A stretch of 64,000 nucleotides of DNA from Przewalskia tangutica (GCA_029844215.1 CM056730.1:51844924-51908923), one strand, 5' to 3'; shown: positions 1 through 10,613, counted from the first letter of the stretch. Program-made: numbers and translations. The notes: a model not told the origin generated them from the letters alone.

Positions 1-424
1 TTTTTGCCTCGGATCTATCGAGATCCAGGAAGGGCAGCGAATAAAAGTGTAAAACTGTACCAAACGGTACAGAATATGAAAGGATCGTTCATATGGAGAC
101 GTGTAGCTCTCTGTTCTCGTCGTTTTGAGAATTTATGGGGCTTGAACGGGTTTACAGATTAGGAGTTATGACTATTATAAGATTGGGTGCTGTTTAATAA
201 AAATTCTGCCGAAACAAATTTTATGTGGCTGTTTTGAGGATAAATTTGTGTTAGTTACCCAAAGTAGTTTTTAAATGAAATTTGGTACAGTGAAAGATCC
301 CCGTCTTACCTTAGTTTCCGCTTGAGAAACACCTTAGTTGGAGTTATGGTTAAAGAGTTATAATCGTTACAAGTATGAATGACAAAATGTTAGAAAAGAG
401 AATAGTATTTATTCGATCTTCTGG

Positions 425-1012
425 AAAATATGAAAAGTGAATACGTGTTCACATAAATATATAATGGATCGGGTTGCACGCCGCAACAAAACGTAAAGTG
501 AATACGCGTTCACAAATACGTAAACATAATGGATCGGGTTGCACGCCGCAACAAAACGTAAAGTGAATACGTGTTCACAAATACGTAAATATAATGGATC
601 GGGTTGCACGCCGCAACAAAACGTAAAGTGAATACGCGTTCACAAATACTTAAACATAATGGATCGGGTTGCACGCCGCAACAAAACGTAAAGTGAATAC
701 GTGTTCACAAATACGTAAATATAATGGATCGGGTAGCGCGCGCAACAAAGCGTAAAGTGAATACGCGTTCACAAATACGTAAATATAATGGGTGGGTTGC
801 GCGCGCAACAAAGCGTAAAGTGAATACGCGTTCACAAATACGTAAACATAATGGATCGGGTTGCGTCGTCGCGCAAAGCGTAAAGTGAACACGTGTTCAC
901 AAATACGTAAATATAATGGATCGGGTTGCACGCATGACAAATATGAAAGATGAATACATGTTCACCTATATATAAATATGAAAAGTGAATACGCGTTCAC
1001 AAATATATAAAT
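425..1012. repeat. 65-bp tandem repeat array with ACGT-core palindromes
   Basis: Eight well-kept units start at 463, 528, 593, 658, 723, 787, 850 and 915 (period 63-65 bp), with degenerate copies at both ends. Each unit has an ATGGATCGGGTTGC stretch and an imperfect palindrome of the form GTGAAYACGYGTTCAC; the copy at 885-900 is a perfect 16-bp palindrome centred on CACGTG. The short reading frames across it on the minus strand only reflect the repeat and are not genes. Confidence 0.9.
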
Positions 1013-1494
1013 GTAACAAACATATGGAAATGCAGGGGAATGTCCTAACGTATAATACGAGATAAAATGAAGTGTTAGTTAAACTGAGAATTTCCTATGA
1101 GGAGTTGCTGCATATTTAAAAATGTTGTAACCTGATATGTTTTTGCAATATGCTTATTACGTTATAATGTGATTGCACTTGGAATATTGTGGTGTTACTT
1201 TGAATTGCAGGGTAAGGTTCTCACTCAGCCCGGATGGTAGAGTGACTCTTTATTTAACATGTTTGAAGCGTGATAGAGGAAAGACTTCACGCCAAGGCTA
1301 GCGATCGTCCCGCAGCCTCTTGTCATACCAAGTCCATTGTTTCGGGCTTGGTACTCGTCAGGTTCAGAATGTCAGTTCCAATGTCTCGGGAAATGCCCGT
1401 GTGGAATGGTTTCCCTTCCAACTTAGAATAATATTTGCCAGTATGTCTATGTAGAAACAATATTTGCACGAGCATGGGCTCGCGTTATATTTTC

Positions 1495-1500
1495 AATAAA
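1495..1500 (+). promoter_or_regulatory. Possible polyadenylation signal in LTR F
   Basis: AATAAA lies about 165 bp before the LTR end, a usual position for the R region of an LTR. Position and motif are the only support. Confidence 0.3.
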
Positions 1501-1905
1501 GTTATAAACAAATTTCTTTATTGTTATTTTATTAATAGCTCCGTATTTGAATATAAGTTTAAATTTCTAAATAAAGAGAATTAAATGGTGCTCCTGGTGG
1601 AAAATAATTGTCCAGGTGCCATCACGCCCTAAGTAAAGACTTAGGAAAAGTCGGGGCGTGACATACTCATTACTCACGAATGAGGTTTCACACAAAATTC
1701 ATATTAATTCATACAAGTCAAGTCTCTTATCTTTTAAGATCAAGTCTCTTAACTTCTAAAAATCAGTAAACCATTCTCTTTATCTCTCTTAAGACGTTAT
1801 ACCTAACTTCCCATAAAGCTAGTATAACTCTTATGTTTTCAAAACCAAGTATTACTCTTCTTTCAGAAAGGTTTCTTAATTCTTTTGAAATACTTCAAGA
1901 TTCTT

Positions 1906-2235
1906 ATTATTCAGGCTTAAGTCAAAAGACATTGCCGTACAACTACATTCAGTTAGCACACGTACGTCTACCGTACTATATATATATATTATTCAAGCTT
2001 AAGTCAAAAGACATTGCCGTAAAACTACGTTCAGTTAGCACACGTACGTCTACCGTACTATATATATTATTCAGGCTTAAGTCAAAAGACATTGCCGTAA
2101 AACTACGTTCAGTTAGCACACGTACGTCTACCGTACTATATATATATATTCTTGTAAAATACTTCCAGATTCTTATTATTCAGGCTTAAGTCAAAAGACA
2201 TTGCCACACGCGTCGTCTGGTACTATATATATTCC
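1906..2235. repeat. Local tandem repeat in LTR E
   Basis: The sequence AAGTCAAAAGACATTGCC recurs at 1919, 2001, 2079 and 2188, followed by an ACGTACGTCTACCGTAC segment and an AT-rich (TA)n stretch in most copies. Period is about 80 bp with one longer unit. The D 3' LTR has this block only once, so it expanded in E. Confidence 0.8.
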
Positions 2236-3002
2236 TTTAAAATATCATGCTCAAGAGTATAGGAAGAATCACATACCTCGCGACGATTATCGACTATAAG
2301 CAAAACGCTCCACGGCTATAACCCGGCTAGCCATGTCCACCTTCCAAGTAGTACATGCTACTCGCAGAACATTCAACCAATAAGGTTATAAGTCTACTGT
2401 AATTACAGTCCTATGTAAGTACAGTTTAAACTTCTACTTATATATTCTTCTGACGTGATATCAGTTCAATCCTTTTCTGTAATATCCTTCTATTACAGTT
2501 CAATTCTCTTCTATGAATCTTATATTCATTTCTATACTACTACAGTATGTAATTTCCAATTACACTAGAAGGATAGGATTATTTACCTCGGTAAGCCCAA
2601 AATTATCCAAGTTTAATGTCGATCCTGAGCAACGTTTAGCTCCTACTCCGAGTGCTCCAATCCGCTCCAAACAACCCTTAGAAGTTCTACGCTTCTACTT
2701 AACACTTCAACCGACTATGAAGGTTTTCCTTAGGGTTTCGTTTAGTGGCTAAAGGAAGTATAATAGTATTTCCGGGCTCTACGTATAGAGGTAACTTTGG
2801 AAAGTACTACAAGGTATTTGGGCTAAAGTATTTTGGTATAATAACAATACTTGAGAGTATTTCTCTACCAAGGGGGTAGGCTCGTGAGGGCCTTTCTCAA
2901 AGGGGAGGGGGGGATGGTTTTGGACAAGCTCACACAAAGAGGGGAGGATTTTAACACTTAGAAAATGATTTTTGGATGAAGAAGTTCATCAACTAAGGGG
3001 GG

Positions 3003-3010
3003 TATTTATA
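3003..3010 (-). promoter_or_regulatory. TATA box of LTR E
   Basis: The minus-strand sequence is TATAAATA followed by a C-rich stretch, the same context as in all other LTRs of this superfamily in the window (about 400 bp into the LTR). Confidence 0.6.
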
Positions 3011-3418
3011 GGTCAAGCAATGGCCAACCAATGGCCAAGATCAATCCAAGTGTAAGGCAAGTGTAGGGCTAGGATTTAACCATGTGTACCTTATCCATCT
3101 ACCACACCAACTATCACAAATATCCTACCTAACCACAAGCCCAAGTCGTCCAACTTGCCGCCCCAATCTCACGTCCAATGTGAGGGTGACACATGTCACC
3201 CTCTCGTTGGTCCAAAATGTTTCGTCTCTCGGAAAAATCCGCAAAAATTATAAATGACATAGCCGTATTTTTCCCTTCGCAAGTCTTGTAAAACGTTTCG
3301 TCGAAAAGCGACTCTTTTCGGTACTTGTGCCCAAATTTTCGGTCCTAGCCTAACTTTAAGGCTCAAACTTTTCTACGTACGTCCTCACGTACATACTCTG
3401 GAAATACGGGGTATAACA

Positions 3419-4057
3419 TTAAGAGACTTGATCTTAAAAGATAAGAGACTTGACTTAATTGAATTAATATGAATTTTGTTAATAAGTGTGAAACCTCATT
3501 CGTGAGTAATGAGTACTTGGTTTTTAAAAAGGGATAATGTTTTACTGATTTCGGAAATCAGAATAAGTATCGAACAAACCACTGCAGCCCTAATAAAAGG
3601 AAATGTATTGAATAATTAAGTATTATTAAAACCAGTAGAAACCTCCATCTGCATAGAAGCTAAGATGAGACAAAATGATATTACATTTCCTAGATCATGA
3701 CTGCTTTAATAAGATTGTTATAAACAAGAATAACCTACTCACATATAAGGCATATGTTTCTCAAATCGTTTTAAAGGAGAATTATATCATTAAGTGATTA
3801 AAACTATGAACTACGAAACCTTTCGAAAATGAGAAACTTGAGCATTTGAAATTAGGCAAACTTGAACGTTTGGAAAATAATGTTGTTACTTGATTTGCAA
3901 AGGGAAGTGTTTTGGTTTACTTAAAAAGATAGTCACTCTATTTTTATACTACGGGTATTGTGTGACTTTTGTGAAAGAAACGGATCTTTTAAAGAGTTAA
4001 TGTATGAAGTACTTTGAGGATAAAGACCCGAACTTGTTAACATAAAGTAGAAAGTAC
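3419..4057 (+). repeat. D 5' LTR, fragment 1 (between E and A)
   Basis: This matches the D 3' LTR from about 31380 to 32006 (AAGAGACTTGATCTTA ... AAGTAGAAAGTAC). It starts right after E and ends at the insertion site of A. The upstream ~1.4 kb of this LTR should lie beyond E, outside the window. The last five bases, AGTAC, are the left target duplication of A. Confidence 0.8.
4053..4057. other. Left target-site duplication of A (AGTAC)
   Basis: The five bases directly before the LTR start TGTTATACC match those directly after the A 3' LTR (26126-26130). Confidence 0.85.
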
Positions 4058-4470
4058 TGTTATACCCCGTATTTCCTGAGTATATACGTAAGGACGTACG
4101 TACGACAATTTGAGATTTAAAGTTTGGCTAGTTTCGAATTTTTGTGCACAACCCCCGTATAGAATCGTTTTTAGTGAAGCGTTTCTGAGAACTTGCGAAG
4201 GAAAATTCGGCTATGTCGTTTTGTATTTTTGCGGATTTTTCCGAGCGACGGAACATTTTGGGCCAACGAGAGGGTGACACTTGTCACCTCAGTGGGCCTT
4301 AGAAGCGGTTTGGCCTTGGCCGATTGGTGCCATGGTTTGTGCAATGTTTTGTGCAATGTTTTGTCGCTTGTTTTGTGGAGTAGGGACTACGGGGAACTTG
4401 GGCACATCTTGGCCTTACACTTGCCTTGCACATGGCTTAATCTTGGCCATTGGTTGGCTTTTGGTTTTCC

Positions 4471-4478
4471 TATAAATA
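4471..4478 (+). promoter_or_regulatory. TATA box, A 5' LTR
   Basis: TATAAATA followed by CCCC, about 413 bp into the LTR; conserved in position in all related LTRs here. A likely Pol II promoter of the retroelement RNA. Confidence 0.65.
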
Positions 4479-5185
4479 CCCCTAGTGATGAACTTATTCA
4501 TCCACTCTCACTTTGTCTAAGCCTTGAAAACTCTCCTCCCCTCTTGAGTGTTCTCGTCCTAAGCCTCCCCCTCCCCTTTGAGTGGCCTTGTGGCGAGAGC
4601 CTTCCCTCCCCCTTTGAGGTGCTAGGTGGGGTACCCCACAGCCTAGTTGTTTCGAAATATACCCCCTCCCTTGTGGTATTAAAATACTTCTCCAAGTATT
4701 GTTATAATGCCCAAAATACCTTAGCCTTTACCTTGTAGTATTCCAAAAGTTACCTCTATACGTAGAGCCCGGAAATACTACCTTTTGTCCTTTTAGTCTC
4801 AAACCGAAACCCTAAGGAAATCTTCATAGCGAGTTGGAGTATTTAAGTAGAAGTTGGTTAGAACTTCTAAGGGTTGTTTGGAGCGGATTGGAGCGCACGG
4901 AGTAGGAGCTAAACCTTGCTCAGGATCGACATTATAACTTGGATAATTTTGGGCTTATCGAGGTAAATATTCTTGTCCCCTTGTTGTAATTGGAAATTAC
5001 ATATGGTAGGATTATATAGTTGAGTATACTATATATAGAACTGAACATAGCTTTGCGGCAATGTCTTTTGACTTAAGCCTGAATATAAAGAAGAGAACTG
5101 AACTGTTATTACATAGGGCTGTATGACAGTAGACTTGTGGTATTACTGTGTAGTAGAATTGTATACGTCCGGTTAGACGTATAAA

Positions 5186-5261
5186 CCCCCCCCCCCCTGG
5201 TTGGCTTGGTAGCCGGCCTCGATAGAGGAGGAGATTTACGCTGTTGCGGGGGGGGGGGGGG
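5186..5261. repeat. C12 / G14 homopolymer pair, potential hairpin
   Basis: A run of 12 C (5186-5197) and a run of 14 G (5248-5261) are separated by 50 bp and could pair. The same site in the A 3' LTR has only C5 (23934-23938) and G4 (23984-23987); LTR C has shorter runs (9800-9808 and 9859-9869). Confidence 0.8.
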
Positions 5262-6430
5262 AGGTGCTGCCGAATTTTCTGTAGAATATGGAACCATGCG
5301 GTTAGAAGTTAATAGACGTTTGTGGCCTTATAGGTGGAAGTACTACGAGTAGCGTATTCTACTTGAGGAGTGGAAAAGGCTAGCGATTCTGATCTTGTGG
5401 GCGTTTTGCTTATTGTCGATAATCGTCGCGAGGTATGTGAACCTCTTCCTATCCTTCTAGCATGATGCTTTGTAAACTATGTAGTGCGGTGAGCGTACGT
5501 GCTAAATGAGTTGGTTGGTTTAAAACATAGGGTGTTATAATAGCTTTATGGGAAGTTAGTTATAACGACTCTATGTAGGTAAAAGATTGGTTTATTGATT
5601 GTAGAAGTTAAGAGACTTGATCTTGAAAGATAAGAGACTTAACTTGTTTTACTTGGTTATTAACATTTTGTTAAATGTGTTGTGAAACCTCATTCGCGAG
5701 TAATGAGTACTTGGTTTTAAAAAGAATAATGTTTTATTAATTTCGGAAATGAGAATAAGTGTCGAACAAACCACAACAGCGCTAATAAAGGAAAGTGTAT
5801 TGACAAATAACTAATTGTTATTAAAACTAGTAGAAACCTCCATCTGCATAGAAGCTAAGCTAAGACAAAATTGTATTACATTTCCTAGATCATGGCTGCT
5901 GTAACAAGATTGTAGTAAACAAGAATAAACGGCTCACGTACAAGACATATGTTACTCAATTGTTTTAAAAGAGATTAAGACTATGAGTTATGAAACCTTT
6001 CTAAAATGAGAAACTTGAGCATTTGAAATTAGGCAAACTTGAACGTTTGGAAAATAATGTTGTTACTTGATTTTACAAAGGGGAGTATTTTGGTTTACTT
6101 AAAAAGATAGTCACTCTATTTTATACTACGGGTATTATGTGACTTTTGTGAAAGAAACGGATCCCTTAAAAGGAATTTAATGTACGTAGTACTTTAGGGT
6201 TAAAACCCGGACTTTGATATAAAATGGAAGTACCTTGAGCTGTGTGTAACTTTCCTATGCTTGTTGTTGTGTAACTCGCCTATGCTTGTTGTGATAGCCT
6301 TTGTTGTGCAAGTGTTGATATCAGGTGACTTCTTGGGAAGGAGTGGATCTTTTATAAAAGTCTAGAAGTATGGTAATTTGCTTGAGCTTGTTTGTGATAC
6401 TTTGGTTGTGCGGTATATTGTTGTTGATGT

Positions 6431-6780
6431 CACATGGACATGTCTACCGTCTGAATTCGGGGCATGTGGCCATGCGGCGGGGTTGATTACGATATATTGT
6501 TATTGTGGTTACATGGACATGTCTGCCGTCTGCACTCGGGGCGTGTGGCGTGCGGCGGGGTTGATCACCCGATATTATTGTCGTTAATGTCACATGGGCG
6601 TGTCTACCGTCGTAATTCCGGGCATGTGGCCATGGGGCATTGTTATTGTTGTTAATGTCACATGGGCGTGTCTACACCGTCTGCAGTCGGGGGCATGTGG
6701 CCATGGGGCATTGTTATTAGTGTTGCATCATGGACATGTCTACACCGATGCAGAATTCCGGGGGCATGCGACCATAATGC
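6431..6780. repeat. Tandem repeat block of A LTR (CATGGACATGTCTAC family)
   Basis: Five degenerate units start near 6431, 6511, 6591, 6659 and 6728 (68-80 bp apart). Each has CATGGRCRTGTCTAC, a short spacer, GGGGCATGTGGCCATG and a GTTATTGTGGTT-like tail. The matching block is at 25148-25500. It ends just before the shared GGGCGTGAGACCCATAG segment. Confidence 0.85.
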
Positions 6781-7372
6781 GAACATGATTGATGTTGTGG
6801 GCGTGAGACCCATAGTTATATTTGAGTGATGACTTGAGGGCGTGAGTCCCTGACTTGACATGACTGCTTTTATGTTGTGAACTGTAGTTTTGTTATCATA
6901 CATGTCTCTGTTTTTATATAAGATTTATGATTTCATTCTGATATTTTCGATTTCACATACTTGGTACTGTTATCGACCTCCTTGGCTGCGTTCATCTGCA
7001 TGGTAGGAGTACATCGGTAGTGGATCCTCGCTCATGAGATCACAGTTCGTATTAGGAAGCTCCGTTTCTCGGAGGCTTATTCTTTGGTATGTGTTCCACG
7101 AGTTGTAGGTTCTTGTACATTCGGGGGTATGGCGGGGCCTGTCCGTCATGGTTGTTGTAAATCTTAGAGGTCTGTAATCTTGTTGTGGCGGGGTTGTAAA
7201 AAGATTAAACTTGGGTTTTATGTATATATATAGAAACCATTTTTGGTTGCTTTGTTTATGATCATATATCTTGTTTCATGTTTATGTTTTATTTTCCGCT
7301 GGTTTTCTCGATGTTGTATCACTAGGGTGCAGGGTAGGCACGATCCACGGGCGAGATCGGTCGTGACAAAAG

Positions 7373-7384
7373 TGGTATCGAGCG
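7373..7384 (+). other. Primer binding site of A (tRNA-iMet type, eroded)
   Basis: TGGTATCGAGCG lies four bases after the LTR end. The plant initiator tRNA-Met site is TGGTATCAGAGC; here CAGAG reads CGAG, one base short. Priming would be impaired if this is real. Confidence 0.75.
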
Positions 7385-7539
7385 CGATTAATCCTCGGAA
7401 AGTGTCTACGCACCGTGTCTAGTAAGTCTTGATTATCGATGTGTTGTGCACCACATCTATAATCGTGAGGTCGCAGGCATTTAGGATTGGTTTCCATTCT
7501 TCTCATTCGAGATCATTCCTTAGAAGTGTTGTAAGTTGG

Positions 7540-8700
7540 ACCCTCCGCGCAAGGCAACGAGCCCGAAGGGCAAGGCGGCCGATGGAGCGCTAGTGAGATC
7601 TGAGAGAACGAGGCGCGAGCCGGACAGACTGAGTTGTGCTTGACGGCGAGTTTTGCGACGCCGCCAGCCATAGAGTTTAGAACCGCGGCGATGGGCTGCG
7701 AGACCACATACTGAGCCCCAGTCCCGGCTGGAGCGAGATGAGATGGGGTACAAGGAGATGGCGATTCTTGGCGAGTCGTGGCCAGATATGAGGATATTTG
7801 GATCTGGCGATTCAGTTCGATGCACCGATGGTACACCCCGGCGAATAGTTTGAGGCTACGGACTTTCCGAGTTGTAGCCGCGAGTTTTATGGGTCGAGGC
7901 ACGAGGATGATCCGCAGGAGTTCATCAAGCGATTCTGGTCGCGAGAGTGATCAAGCCGGAGACCGAGTCGGTGGTCTTAGGTTCGCATCGGTGCGTGATA
8001 CCGCGATCGGATGGTTTGATTCGTGGGAGTTGTCGGGAGAGCATGCGCTTCCAGATATGGGACGAGTTCTCGAGGCATTCCTCACTCACTTCTTGCCTCC
8101 GCGGATGAGGAGCACGCGGTAGCAGTTTATGATCTTTGAGGCAGAGGCGTACGGTTCGGGAGTACAACGTGGAGTTTGACTCGTTGGCTCGGTATGTCCC
8201 CGCTTTAGTGGCAACCATTTAGGATAGAGTGCACCGCTACGTCACCGGGCTAGATGATTACTTGAGAGGCTTGTTCGAGTGTAGCTCTTCACCGGCATGG
8301 ACATTGCCGCATGCGAGCTCATGCACTAGGATGTGAGGCACGGAGAGGTCGACGGAATGACCAAGATCAGCGAAGAGGCGAACAACGGTCCTTTGGTGAC
8401 TTTCGAGGCGGACCGCCTCGAAGATACTAGTTTTGTACCTCGCCCGATTGAGTGGTCCTCCACAACCTTGAGCATCCAGTATTCGGAGCGGTCAGTCTCG
8501 AGGGTTGAGTTTCGAGGAAGTAAGGGTGTTGGCGGATGCGGTCACCCTACCTCGGTGTGGTCGATGTGGTAGACCGCATTTCGGGAGTGTCGTGGTGCCA
8601 AGGAGCTTGTTACTTTGCGGCGGCGGGGCCATTTTGCGGCGTCAGGCGAGGAAGCACGGATGTTACGACTCGACCTTCAGGATCGATGGTGGTTCATCAC
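7540..8700 (+). pseudogene. A gag relic, 5' part
   Basis: This is homologous to the gag of D, B, I and H, beginning at the CCGCGCAAGGCAAC region that encodes the basic N-terminus (PRKATR-like). The gag core is recognisable in pieces: a FYGSRPEDDPQEFI-like segment near 7890, a segment encoding FDSWELSGEH-like residues near 8020, EYNVEFDSLARY near 8160-8190, a TGLDDYL-like segment near 8250, and a zinc-knuckle-like CGRCGRPHFGEC region near 8552-8590. The start codon is missing: the leader is shortened by about 40 bp relative to D, joining the PBS-side leader to codon 2 or 3. Several frameshifts break the frame, and solo LTR C then interrupts the 3' end at 8700. Not functional as read. Confidence 0.8.
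8696..8700. other. Left target-site duplication of C (ATCAC)
   Basis: ATCAC directly precedes the C LTR and recurs at 21949-21953 directly after its end. Confidence 0.85.
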
Positions 8701-9087
8701 CGTTATACCGTATTTCCGAGTATGCGTGGGGCGACGTGAAAAATTCGAACTTCAAATAGGCTTGGCGGATTGTTTTTGTTCACAACACCCGATTAGAGTC
8801 GTTTTTCGAAAGCGTTTCCACGACTTTCGTAGGAAAATTCGGCTATGTCATTTTTAATTTTGCGGATTTTTCCGAGAGACGAAACATTTTGGACCAACAA
8901 GAGGCGACACTTGTCACCCTCTCATTGAACCTTAGGCGGTCAAGGGTGGCGAAAGTGTGCCTATTTTGTCATGGAGTTGGTAGGATATTTGTGTGTTAGT
9001 TGGTTAAGGGGCACTTGGCAAGATCTTGGCCCTACACTTGCCTTGCACTTGGCATGATCTTGGCCATTGGTTGGCCTTGGCTTATAC

Positions 9088-9095
9088 TATAAATA
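9088..9095 (+). promoter_or_regulatory. TATA box, LTR C
   Basis: TATAAATA followed by CCCCC, at the conserved place in the LTR. Confidence 0.55.
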
Positions 9096-10201
9096 CCCCC
9101 CTTAGGATGACTTCTTCATCCATTCCAAATATTTCCTAAGTGTTAGAAATCCTCCCTCCCTTGAAAGAGTTGTTCTCGTCCTCCCCTCCCCTTGGCGAGA
9201 GCCCTCCCTCCTAGTAGTGTGGCCGTGGGGTACCCTCCCCCCCCTAGCCTAGTTGTCTCGTATAAAACACCCCCCCTCTTGGTAAAAATACTCTCAAAAG
9301 TATTGTTATAATGCCCAAATTACCTTAGCCATATACCTTGTAGTATTCTAAGGTTATACCTTTACAAAAAGCCCAGTTATACTATTATACTTCACGTCAG
9401 TCACAAAACCGAACCCTAAGAAAATCTTCACCCGTAGTTGTAGTAGTAAGTAGAAGTTGGTTAGAACTTCTGAGGGTTGTTTGGGCGGTCGGGCGCCACG
9501 GAGTAGGAGCTAAACCTTGCTCAGGATCGACATTTAAACTAGGATAATTATGGGCTTATCGAGGTAATTATCTTGCCCCCCTATTGTAATTGGAAATTAC
9601 ATGTTGTTGATTATATAGTTGAAGTATACTATATATAGTACTGAACGTAGTTATCGGCAATGTCTTTCGACTTAAGCTGAATAATAAGAAACCTTTCGGA
9701 AGAAAATCTTGAATCAGTAATTACATAGGGCTGTATTCTGATAGACTTGTGTAGTAGTACCGTGGAGTAGAATTGTACCCGTTAGGGTTAGATGTATAAC
9801 CCCCCCCCTGGTTGGCTTGATAGCCGGCCTCGATAAAGGAGGAGATTTACGCTGTTGCGGGGGGGGGGGAGGTGCTGCCGAATTTTCTGTAGAATATTCT
9901 ACGAAGAGACCTAACGTTAATAAGCGCCTTGTGGCCTTATAGGTGGAAGTACTAGGCGTGGCGCGATCTACTTGGCTTAAGGAGTAGCCGGCGGTTTGAG
10001 GTACTTGGAGCGTTTTGCTATTAGTCGATACTCGTCGCGAGGTATGTGAACCTCTTCCTATCTCTTCTAGCATGATATGTGTGAACTATGTAGTACGGTA
10101 GACGTACAGGTGCTAAATGTATTTGATTGGTTTAAAACATAAAGTGTTATAACGGCTTTATGGGAAGTTGGTTATAACAGCTTTATGTTGGTAAGAAGAT
10201 A

Positions 10202-10206
10202 CTTGT
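10202..10206. other. Left target-site duplication of B (CTTGT)
   Basis: CTTGT precedes the B 5' LTR and recurs at 19951-19955. Confidence 0.88.
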
Positions 10207-10613
10207 TGTTATACCCCGTATTTCCAGAGTATGTACGTAAGGGAATACGTACGAAAGTCTTGCCTTAAAGATAAGCCTTGAACGTTTTATTTTGTGCACA
10301 ACTCACTAAAAGAATCGTTTTCCGACGAAACGTTTCCACAGCTTTCGTAGAGTAAATTCCGGCTATGCCATTTCTTATTTTTGCGGATTTTTCCGAGAGA
10401 CGAAACATTTTGGACCGACGGGAGGGCAACACTTGGCACCCTCCCATTGATGGACTTGAATCGTCCATGGACGAAATTGGAGAGCCAAGGCACGTTTTTT
10501 GTGCCTTGTGCACAAGTCAAGGGTTGGTAGGATATTTGTGTTTAGTTAATCCTCACCCTACACTTGCCTTGCACTTGTCTTCATCTTGGCCATTGGTTGG
10601 CCAAGGCTTGACC

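Larger units (their letters stand above)
1..1663 (+). mobile_element. F: 3' part of an LTR from a different retrotransposon family
   Basis: The segment ends in GGGGCGTGACA at 1663 and is followed abruptly by minus-strand LTR sequence of element E. I read it as the right-hand end of an LTR inserted into E; the left end lies outside the window. It contains a 65-bp tandem array (425-1012), then about 650 bp of unique AT-rich sequence with a possible AATAAA signal, then a U5-like end. It is unlike the other LTRs here except for the terminal TGACA. No protein-coding sequence was recognised. Orientation is inferred from the CA terminus and its TSD cannot be tested. Confidence 0.6.
1664..3418 (-). 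repeat. E: 5' portion of a minus-strand LTR, cut by F
   Basis: Read on the minus strand from 3418, this begins TGTTATACCCCGTATTTCC and matches the first ~1.5 kb of the D 3' LTR (29953 to about 31475). It runs through the TATA box and stops at 1663/1664, where F is inserted. The rest of E would lie left of the window. The right flank TTAAG (3419-3423) is the expected target duplication in the LTR of D, but its partner is off the window. Confidence 0.75.
4058..7368 (+). repeat. A 5' LTR
   Basis: This 3311-bp LTR starts TGTTATACCCCG and ends GGTCGTGACA just before the PBS. It is closely similar along its length to 22801-26125. It holds a TATA box (4471), a C-run/G-run pair (5186-5261), AAGAGACTTGATCTT-type repeats near 5600, a five-copy repeat block (6431-6780) and U5. 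Compared with its sister it has lost bases at several CAG, CTG and CCGGG sites, for example in the last 60 bp. Confidence 0.9.
8701..10206 (+). repeat. C: solo LTR, left part
   Basis: It begins CGTTATACCGTATTTCC, a damaged form of TGTTATACCCCG, and runs through a TATA box and a C-run/G-run pair to the insertion site of B. Together with 19956-21948 it makes one complete LTR of about 3.5 kb flanked by ATCAC on both sides with no internal region. That is the signature of a solo LTR left by recombination between the two LTRs of a former element. Confidence 0.85.

Noticed and set aside
409..940. Open frames of 66 and 96 codons with a repeating ICEHVFTLRF-like pattern
   Set aside because: The pattern is the translation of the 65-bp tandem array; a period of 65 shifts frame in each unit, so it is not a protein repeat.
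425..1012. CRISPR-like look of regularly spaced repeats
   Set aside because: The whole 65-bp unit is repeated with no unique spacers, there are no cas genes, and the DNA is plant nuclear.
1664..4057. A simple inversion of the first half of the D 5' LTR
   Set aside because: The ~95-bp overlap present in both orientations and the intact TGTTATACC terminus at 3418 fit insertion of a separate element E better than inversion.
4193..4738. A 181-codon plus-strand open frame
   Set aside because: It lies in U3 and over the TATA box of the A 5' LTR, and the sister LTR does not keep it. No homology recognised.
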